The notes under the pieces: model-generated
The model's input: only the letters and a program-made list of their open reading frames with translations
The model's database searches: none
What the model was told of the DNA's origin: nothing
NCBI GenBank assembly: GCA_019614645.1
Contig: JABWDB010000013.1
Span: 806,001 to 870,000, forward strand
From: Stratiolaelaps scimitus
Lineage: Eukaryota; Arthropoda; Arachnida; Mesostigmata; Laelapidae
DNA: 64,000 bases
Reading direction: 5' to 3'
In this document: positions 55,751-64,000 of the stretch, in pieces
Numbering within the stretch: the first letter of the stretch is position 1
Layout of the letters: every line of letters begins with the position of its first letter
Translations under genes and position numbers: made by a program

Positions 55751-56300
55751 TTGACATGAAGTGAAATTGTGCTTTGGTTAAGTTTCTATAGGTGAGATGA
55801 TGTAAATGGGAGATAATAACGGTCTCTTTGATAATGCTAGTATTAGCAATAACAATGATACTAATATTTTGAAGGACTATCCTAAAGTGACACCTTTAGC
55901 GCCAGTGTGGCCATTCATCTGTTCCAATCAATGAGAGACATATATTAGTAAACGAATTTAAAAGAGAGGAAGAATAGAGGGCTATTCATTATTATTTGGC
56001 AATTGAGCTAATTTACACACACCTAACGAAATCATCAAACGATCGTTTCGTTCCAACAAGATTTCATGCGCTTTCTCTATGTGAGCCTGAATTATCCCTA
56101 ATTACATAACCCGCGCGGAGGATTACTAAGAGCTCTTCGTGGCTATTACGAAAAGATCGATTCGCTTTCTTACGAAGCACTCTGCTTAAAGCCAACAGCA
56201 CAATACCATCTGGGGACAACAGTCATTGTGCGAGTCACTTCAGAGTATTGATTCGAATCCGGCTCTTGTGCCCTCTTGTAACGATACGCCGAAGTTAGAA
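55751..56300. other. No feature seen
   Basis: AT-rich, without long frames. A B-box-like GATTCGAATCC occurs near 56250 but without an A-box partner. Confidence 0.35.
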
Positions 56301-56309
56301 ATGAGGTAT

Positions 56310-56335
56310 TTGAGCACTTTTTTTTTTTGAGCACT
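56310..56335. repeat. Poly(T) tract flanked by a 9-bp direct repeat
   Basis: TTGAGCACT, a run of T, and TTGAGCACT again. Same architecture as 56824-56872 on a smaller scale; slippage or a tail-only insertion. Confidence 0.55.
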
Positions 56336-56823
56336 AAGAGAGTCGAACTGGACACAGTCGAACAAGTAGGGCCACACCCAATTTATTTTCTGACGACTTA
56401 TTGATACAGTATTTATTACATATTTCATATTCGCTCATTTTCAATCACTGTCCACTTTCAGCAACGTTCGTTCACTTGTTGCTGATTCACCTCTCTTTTT
56501 CGGAGAGAGAAAGTTTGCAGTGACCATCACTATCCGAATAGAGCATGTTACTTGCAAAGCTGACCGTAAAGTTGTGACACTTGCTACTTGGTCGCGTATG
56601 TGACAGTTCATTCTGTTGCACGGCTTTCAGCCCCGGGAGTTGAAGTCGCTGTTAGCTAAAGCCGCAAAACCTTTCTCCGGTTCAGTCTCTGCTACTGTGG
56701 CGTTGTTCGTTGGTGAGGCCTCTTCTGAACCTGTGGGTCGAAACGAACAATTGATCCCCTTGGATTTAGAATATCTGTTATTGTTTTCCTGTTTGTTCAC
56801 TAGTCAGTCTAGCCTTTGAATAA

Positions 56824-56872
56824 AGTAGACGTTGGATTTTTTTTTTTTTTTTTTTTTAGTAGACGTTGGATT
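56824..56872. mobile_element. Tail-only retro-insertion: poly(T) between 15-bp target duplications
   Basis: AGTAGACGTTGGATT at 56824-56838 and 56858-56872 flank about 20 T residues and nothing else. A perfect 15-bp duplication matches the length at the SINE 26701-26982. The simplest reading is target-primed reverse transcription that stopped within the poly(A) tail. Confidence 0.7.
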
Positions 56873-57519
56873 GTCGGTATCGAACAAGGATCGAGAGATT
56901 TACTATCTATGCAAGCAACCGTGTTAATGTATGAAATAGTTAGGCCTGGTAATTATATATTCCGGGCCGACTTGTCCAACATGTAACGTCCTCAGTAGTG
57001 CCCCCACCGTTGCACATTTGCATTTACGGGTCCGTCTTACGACGCAACGTAAATAGTAAGGTCTGATTGATATATATATATATTGTCCATCGATTAAACG
57101 ATGTTCGGAAGTGAATAGACATTTGAGTTGCTTATGTACTACATAATTGACATTAAACAAACTTTCCTCCATAGTTGATGTCAAAAATAAATATTGGAAC
57201 ACGAAACGTGCAGTTCCGTAATATTTCGGCAAGAAGGAACTCCACTGGGCCAACTGTTAACACTATTCTTATTGTAGCGACCAATGTGGACGACTGGGGG
57301 ATTTCGCCAACTCAAGTCTGGCATATGATCGCTCATACGTTCACATAGGGTTGTTAGAGATACCTAATTTTTCTTTGGTTACCTATTCGTAGGGGATTAC
57401 TACGACGAACGAGATACCGAGGTACATCCGACTAACAACAAGTCCCTGTCCCAATATACAGCACGTGCACACAGCCTTTCATGCCGGAAACCATATATTA
57501 TCGAGACAAAAGATTAGAG

Positions 57520-57780
57520 TCACTTGCTGGTAAAACGAAGAAGAGCGGTCACGATAGAAATTTGAACTCCAGCAGTGTGTGTTACCCACCCTGAAGTACT
57601 GGATTGAGTGATGAAGCTGTAAAATGAACGAATGTAATCCCTCGTAAAAAATAAATCTATTTCGTCAGATACAAACTCATCATGGTAATTATTTACAGAC
57701 CACACCAAATCCGGATGGTCGTTCTTGTAGTAGCTTTCAATGTGTTGCTGAACCCCTATTTTCCCAGCAGCGCTAGTCAC
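57520..57780 (-). CDS. Hypothetical open frame, 86 residues
   Basis: The frame includes GVQQHIESYYKNDHPDLVWS and DEIDLFFTRDYIRSFYSF, of balanced composition and unlike a repeat-derived frame. No domain is recognised, no clear splice partners were found, and it is short; it could be an exon or chance. The flanking stretches 56873-57519 and 57781-58870 hold no supported gene. Confidence 0.2.
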   Translation of the reverse strand: MTSAAGKIGVQQHIESYYKNDHPDLVWSVNNYHDEFVSDEIDLFFTRDYIRSFYSFITQSSTSGWVTHTAGVQISIVTALLRFTSK

Positions 57781-58879
57781 TCATTGTTAGGTGTACATAC
57801 ATCGTCATGTTATGGCTGTGTCTGTTGGCTTGGCTCGCTTACAAGCATAACATAACCGCTTCTACGCCGAAGCAGTTGCAGCATGAATAAATAAACGCAC
57901 ATGATCTGTGTACGCCGATTACCAGACAGTCTACCCGTGTCAGTGTACGTGGCTGTAAATCGTGACACGATGTTTAAGTATAGGATTTACGTTATGTTAC
58001 CCTATTAACCCGTAATCTGGTCTGATCGCATAAAGTATGTCACTGCTTTTTCTGCCTCCTCTCAACGACGTTATCAGTGCTCGCCCCAAGGTCAATGTAT
58101 CACCCAGAAAGTTGCTCGCCCTTAGAACAGAGGTGGCGCCACCCGATTGAGTTTCCATGAAGGTCAGGTTGGGCAAGCGGTCATAATTGCGATGTGGAGA
58201 GGAGATTCGAACAGGACGACACAGTTATGGATGATGGGCTTGTCCCTAATTCACTTAGCCGAAGAACACGTCAGTCGCGAAGACAAACCTATGACATCGT
58301 AGCACTAGGCTTATGTTTAGCACAATTTTATAAAATGGAGCCACTGGCACTAGGATGTGTTAAGATTGATTGATAAGCAATTATATTTCCTCCTTTGAGA
58401 TATTATGGGTCTATTTGGCTCTGCCAACTCGGTTTTTTCTCCTTGAAACTCAGGATCATTTGCAGGTGGTGACCACTATAAGGCAGTAACGAAATCTCAC
58501 AATTGGAGTTGCAGCGTGCGACGCAGATGTCACAGAACCCGTTTAAAAATAAGAAAAAACCTAAACATGGATGGCAGTCAGTCGATGTATAACATATGGG
58601 ATGGCCCATGGTTCTTTCTATTAACTATCGAATATATTTTGAAGCAATCCTCACCTAGAATAATTGGCTAACATTAAAATGTAAATAGCTGACACTATTT
58701 AGCTGGATATGAAATTCAAACAATGTGTTATGGGTGAAATTTCAGGAATACCTGTATGGGGACTTGTGATGCCTGCAAAAGAGACTGAGTTTAGTGTATA
58801 GCCGGAAGTATATCTTCTAGAGAATTGATCGTTTTTATCAGCACTCGTTGTTTCAACGTTGTTTCATAGATTCGATAGC

Positions 58880-59135
58880 ATAATCTCGCAAATGGTCTAG
58901 TGGTGAGTGTCTTGAGTCGTTAGTCAAGACGGACATGTGGCTTGGACCCAAATCCTGCTCCCATACGAAGAGGATCTCGGTGCCATCTTTCTTTATCTGG
59001 GGATTCTTGCCAGGTCGGACAAGGTTGAAAATATACCAAAGGTGGCCCCAACATGTCCTGTTAGTAATACCTGAGAGTTTAGAAGCGCGGCATGTGATAT
59101 AGAGGGAGCAGCTGACAGCCAGCTTAATCAATTTA
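58880..59135 (+). mobile_element. tRNA-derived SINE, second copy
   Basis: Plus-strand copy aligned along its whole length with 26716-26967: A-box TGGTCTAGTGG (58893-58903), degenerate B-box GGACCCAAATCC (58944-58955), then CTTTATCTGGGGATTCTTGC-type body, AAAGGTGGCCCC, TAGTAATACCT and a terminal AGCAGCTGACAGCCAGCT. A degenerate flanking repeat (ATTCGATA at 58870-58877 and 59143-59150) may be its old target duplication. More diverged than the intronic copy, hence older. Confidence 0.8.
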
Positions 59136-59149
59136 ACAATATATTCGAT

Positions 59150-60550
59150 AACAACCGCAACCCACGTCAATACAATTTGCTTTTCTTACACGTGTGGAAT
59201 CAAACTAAAGGGTCTAGATTTAACGGAATCCGATGTCTACGAGGGCCAGTCTTAACAGGGTTCATTATAACGTCAGTCAGCAGTATACAGCGCGACTGCT
59301 GAAATCCTGACCATACCCCTCAACTGGATCAACTCTAGAGAGCTAAGGCTTCAATCGCTCGCTGGTTTCAACTCAGATCAAGCCAACAGCCCAAAGAGAC
59401 GTTCTAGATATTTTACCATAATGGCCACGTAGAATACGCAGGCGAGAGCAGAGATCTTTTCTCGCTCGCAGCTGAAACTAGCTGTGACATTTGACGTTTC
59501 ATGATATGCCTTATACGCAGTCTGTCATTCGGACCTAGTCTCACTGGCAAGCGAGAACTTCCCTCTGATGTTTGACAAGTGGCTGTACCTGAGCGATAGA
59601 GTCACCGGGTAACGCTTGCAGAAGCGTCAGACGTCGAAGCGGCAGTAACAAAGTTTCCCTCCGGGAAATATTCCCCTTAACTTGATTTATTTTTGCTTTT
59701 CCTCTCTTCTTTCATCTTTTTATTTCTCTCGCTCGTTCGCCTTCCACCTGTCCTTCTCTTCTGTTCGTTACGATGACGTTGTTACACGTCGTGGACACGA
59801 TGTCGGGATGCGTTTCTGCCTTCATTTTCCCTAATTAGCAAGGAGGCGGCGGCGGTGGTTGGGTGCACCTTCGGCTACCACACTAGGAACAAAAGAGAGT
59901 AGAAACTAGAAAAAGAAACCATGCCATTTTCTTGTCCTCCAGGAAGATGCTCTCGAGCAAGAGATAACCAATGTCAGAATCGATTGGCGGAGCAGTGAGG
60001 GGAACAGCAGAATCGAACACGAAGAAAACGGCCCACCAATCAACAGAGGAGCAGAGATGCTGTTTGATAGAATTCACTGTCCCCAATAATTGCTACAGTT
60101 AATATATGGTGGAATTCACAAACGAGGTCAAAGATATTAAATCTTCAACGGCGGTTTAATTTCCAAAACGTGGTATTAAGCCCATTTAAACTATAGAGTT
60201 TGATATATTCAGTCGTAGAGTGACCCAATCACATGCCGCAAATTCGATTGGGCATTTATGCTTGTAAACAGAAGATGGGAAGAACCCGACATGAGGTTAT
60301 GGACAGGCTGAATAGGCTTCCAATTAGGGAAAATACTGCCAATAGAAGAAACAGACGTGTATGTACAATACATTAGCTTATTCTTTATTTATACAAGTCT
60401 CGGAGCTTATTTTGCGAGTCTTCGGCGAATTTTATTTAAGCCTAATTTTATAATCATGGATTGAAAGCAATTTCTCTTGCTTACTATGAATATTCCTTCT
60501 ACCTGGGGCCACCATGGCGTAAGTACCAAGATTAGCCTATGTATTCCAGT
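59150..60550. other. No supported gene
   Basis: Mixed composition with a pyrimidine-rich stretch at 59690-59760. Frames are short and without domains. Confidence 0.35.
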
Positions 60551-60558
60551 ACGTATGT

Positions 60559-61084
60559 TTGTTCGTTATTTGTCAGTGCAAATTTAATGCGCGCAGGGTC
60601 ATTAAGTCACCCAATGAGCTTCAAAAGAGTTGCAAGCAACTTGTAATTTTCTGTAGCTGGAGGGTAGACAATGTCATAAGACAGCCACAGTTTCATTGCG
60701 CTTCCTACAGCACTGGTACACCCTCTCTTTGCGGAGTAAACTCTGAAATATACGACCACCCAGAAATACACGACCCTATACGGGTACAGGGACGAAATGA
60801 AAGGATGTCCAGATGTACATTTAACTTCACTAAAGAAGGTCACCACTGCGTCTCGTACCAGAAGGTGGCGTTACTTTCTGGTTACTTTCGATTCTCTGTC
60901 CAAGTTAGGTGGACCTGCTGCTTGGAACAGGAAACAACAGCGCTCCCGAGTTCTGCTAGATAACAAACCGTGCGAAAGTAGGACCCTGGAACGACGGGCC
61001 ACTTTCCCGACGGCGGAGTGCGGCGTTGGGGTGGACGCAGGTCAAGGAATACCCCGGGGCAAGTTTTGCAACTCGATAGACTGA
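60559..61084 (+). other. Overlapping open frames, unassigned
   Basis: A plus-strand frame of 134 residues (with SEIYDHPEIHDPIRVQGRNE) overlaps another of 95 residues that begins in a different phase. Neither shows a known domain and no convincing splice sites link them. 61085-62010 that follows is without supported features. Confidence 0.2.
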
Positions 61085-62011
61085 AGAGATACTGGCACCG
61101 CAGGGGGTGGCGCCAACTTCCATTTAGTGACACAGATCTCACACACTCGTACTTCGTTAGATTCTAATATATGGACACGTGCACTCCAACTATAGACAGC
61201 TGGGAAATTTTACACGACTCCGCTTGGGACGAATTTACAAGGTGACGCCACATGTGTATATTTGTAGAATGTCATGGTAATTATCATGGTAATTATTTCA
61301 TGGAGCGGTCGTACATTAATGTCTTCAGAAATGGCCCTTTTTGGCTTTGTCCTGCCTCTGGTTTACTTGAAATCACGAACTACAAACTATATAATTTAAT
61401 GTATTTTTCACTAAAGATAAAAAAACCACATTTCTTAGGATCCAAAAAAAAGCAAATATCGGATATGTAGGCTGACTCACTGGGTACCCACCAAAAATAA
61501 ATGAAGCCTATCCTTGAATTGTGGTAATGATGTCAGCTTTTGCAGATCCGGGAGCAGATAATTTCGCACATTGACAAAGCGGAAGGACTCTGCCGACGAA
61601 GCTGTTTTGGGAACGTGATTGATCATTAGGTTCGATTGTGCCTGAGGCTATATTGCATTGACCGTTTCGACTTGTTCTTTATAAAGTCTATTAAAATACA
61701 ATTGTTTGCCTAAATGTAAACGCAACTACAGACCAAATACGTTGCAGATATAGGTGACCTAACTATTGAGGTTATGGATTGACTGTCCATTTTTATCGAT
61801 ATAGTACAGAATGGTCCCATCTTCGGTGTAGGTTGTCGTTACTCAACCTATGTAGCTGTTGGAATCGAGCTAAAATCTATTTTGAATAGATACGGATCAA
61901 CAACAGTGTCCCGTAGTACTCAACTCAGAGGGCAACTCAACTCTGAGATGTTCGTTCCTGCTTGAGCTATAAAAACTAATAAAAATTAGCAGTCATTTTT
62001 CTTGGTTTAAC

Positions 62012-62660
62012 TCAGAAAAGCAGACGCAACGTTCCTTGCAGTCTTCTCACGAATCGAGTTGTAAATTTCACAATTGCCTTCGGCCAGTTCCCTCCCCCGA
62101 TTACTTCTACGACGATTGAGGGTGAAATGGCACCAGTTTTCATCTTCCCAAATCTATCCTGTACTCCGAATGCAAATATGGAAAATATTGAAAAGCTTGC
62201 CGTCAGCAACAGCTTGACTTTTTAAGCAGGTTGCTGTTGCGTTAACTTTGGATAAGTTTGTGATTATATCAATGTGTGCGCTTGTATTTATCATTTGGAA
62301 GTCACGGACTAGGTAACGAAAAGGAAGTAAAGGAACTTTCAAATTTCGGAAGTTCTGAAGCATCAGCCGTCGATCGAGTTTTTAAGTCGACCGCTGCTGC
62401 GGTAGTGCTTTGACCGCTGCCAGTGGTCATACTGCCGATGGTATGACCATTGGCTGTATAGTGGCAAAGTTCTGCAGTGATCACCGAGCGGGGGAAAATG
62501 TTGTGGTCAATGTTGTGGACCATTTACCATCTGTGGGTCAACCTTATCATATGTAATAGTAATTTGGCTGGCATTGAGCGTCGCCGTCGTTTCTGACCCT
62601 TGATGTAAAACGACTACCAAAAATCGAAATGCATTGTGCACTGGAAACGCACAATATATG
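62012..62660 (-). other. Candidate exons of an unrecognised minus-strand gene
   Basis: Three stretches look exon-like. About 62605-62530 reads VLHQGSETTATLNASQITIT after a TAG acceptor and ends near a GTAAAT donor. 62485-62335 reads ELCHYTANGHTIGSMTTGSG after CTGCAG and ends FSLPSP at a stop. 62156-62012 reads DRFGKMKTGAISPSIVVEVI after GTACAG and ends in a stop. The phases of the first two do not join through the best donor, so the model is unproven and the family is unknown. Confidence 0.3.
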
Positions 62661-62931
62661 TACGCAGCAGTAGTGCTCATAGGTAACACATTCTAAGTAT
62701 TTTCTGAGGATGTACGCCACGAACAAGGCATATAGGGCCGGCTACTTACAGATATAAGATACACACAATACAGACACTTGCCTGTATAATATAGACTCAT
62801 TTTAGGCTTCATTGAATTCGTTTTATTGAAGATCACAAAACAACGCTCCTGAAAGTCGATGGTAATAAAAAAAGGCGACATGACCACGTCCTATAGCATA
62901 AGAAACGTCATTGCTTTAATAAACACATGAT

Positions 62932-62934
<3 letters not shown>

Positions 62935-62996
<62 letters not shown>
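62935..62996. repeat. Long TA microsatellite
   Basis: About 30 uninterrupted TA dinucleotides. Confidence 0.95.
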
Positions 62997-62997
<1 letters not shown>

Positions 62998-62999
62998 CG

Positions 63000-64000
63000 A
63001 CAGTAGAAACATTCGCAATAATAATAATCCCTGTTAGATAAACATAGAAGAGCCTAAATTATTCTTGTCGGATCTCTTAACAAGAATGTTCACCCCTGAA
63101 AGTAAGTATCAATAACCAATACGCCACGAAAGAGATGTTTCATTGTACATTTATTGCGTAATATATACATACATATATGGTTCGTAATGTGATAACGTTC
63201 TATGTGCCATAAAACTATATATGTATACGTGATTGATTAACATGATTTTGCTGTTTTCTTATCGAGTAACCGTGTCTGTCCTTAGGAATCACCTGACAAT
63301 TACCAGCATTCATGTAAGCAATTATATAAAATTCAGATCCCTTTAATCATTGTTTAGTTGCAGAAGTAATTCTATAGTAATACTTGAGGTAGACAACTAC
63401 GTGGAGGAAACTAGCATGAACATGATCTTTTGTCGCGATCGTATACTGGCTCAACCAGCAACGAACAATGGGATCGATCAGAGCAGAGCAGGGATGTCAA
63501 TCAAGAAGTCCCCGTTTCGGTCTCTCTCTCCGGCTGATTCAGAGCCGTTTATCGAATGTGCTGACCTCGAACGATTTGCCTTTGTTTCCACCTCATTTAT
63601 TCGAAGCATTAATATCGTGATCTCATTATTAGTAATGTGTGGTAGCGTACTTCAAATTTGTCTTTAGTCAATGTAATATAACAGGATACAAACCTGCCGG
63701 GTTTGTGTGTGGGACTAACGGATTACAGCTGTAGCAAGAATAAATATTTCACATTTGAGGTACGCCACTATTTGCGATGCGAACATTAAACTGAGACTCG
63801 GTGCATTAAAATAGCTTGCCAGCAAAAATAATGTTGTTCAGTTCGTGAATACTCTCCAATGGTCTATCTATTGATGTTGCGGTTTTATCGTGAGCCTTCA
63901 GAGATGACTGATTTCAGAATTGTCTACCTCTTTCCGTGGCGCAACATTTTCTATAACAAATCTTGAAACATTCTGCTGGTCAGATATATGAAATCTTGCA
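63000..64000. other. No supported gene to the window end
   Basis: A 105-residue plus-strand frame at 63350-63667 has no recognisable domain. No repeat or RNA gene was identified. Confidence 0.35.

Noticed and set aside
58853..59170. 105-residue minus-strand frame
   Set aside because: It is antisense to a SINE copy, shown by A-box, B-box and alignment with the SINE at 26716-26967.
1..64000. CRISPR arrays, bacterial operons or ribosome-binding sites
   Set aside because: None seen; the gene architecture is eukaryotic throughout.

Overview
This window looks like nuclear DNA from an animal, most likely an arthropod. It is AT-rich, its genes are split by short spliceosomal introns, and it carries animal-type mobile elements: a mariner, a Tc3-like transposon, several non-LTR retrotransposon relics and a tRNA-derived SINE. 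The host proteins (a DHRSX-like reductase, a nucleolin-like protein, an HPS5-like WD40 protein) are animal families. I cannot fix the order or species. All exon structures were built by eye from splice consensus, reading-frame phase and protein family logic.

Layout. 1-4.3 kb: decayed non-LTR retrotransposon pieces and dispersed repeats. 4.57-8.10 kb (minus): a complete seven-exon short-chain dehydrogenase gene most like DHRSX. 8.2-21 kb: a repeat-dense block with a 170-bp MITE, long interleaved inverted repeats, LINE relics, a duplicated coding relic and a full-length 1.74-kb Tc3-like element (17.59-19.33 kb). 21-24.7 kb: mostly unassigned, with two weak candidates for small secreted proteins. 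24.85-30.91 kb (minus): an eight-exon nucleolin-like gene (726 residues) with a SINE in one intron and two CACGTG E-boxes upstream. 33.59-38.26 kb and 41.78-47.11 kb (plus): a tandem pair of six-exon genes encoding about 250-residue proteins with a signal peptide and an RNase III fold whose catalytic acidic residues are mostly replaced. A LINE relic separates the two copies; a mariner sits in intron 4 of copy 2 and an LTR-like insertion in intron 4 of copy 1. 49.30-51.15 kb (minus): an uninterrupted 616-residue HPS5-like WD40 protein with a C-terminal zinc-finger-like cluster. 52.76 kb: tRNA-Thr(UGU). 53-64 kb: mostly intergenic, with a second SINE copy, two insertions consisting only of a poly(T) tract, and weak exon candidates near 62 kb.

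The genes do not form a pathway. The nucleolin-like gene is a ribosome-biogenesis housekeeping gene, the HPS5-like gene belongs to lysosome-related organelle trafficking, and the DHRSX-like gene to membrane lipid/dolichol metabolism. The most unusual system is the tandem pair of apparently secreted RNase III-fold pseudoenzymes: the catalytic positions are lost in both copies, exon structure and phases are identical, and divergence is concentrated at the two protein ends while the central exon is 91% identical.
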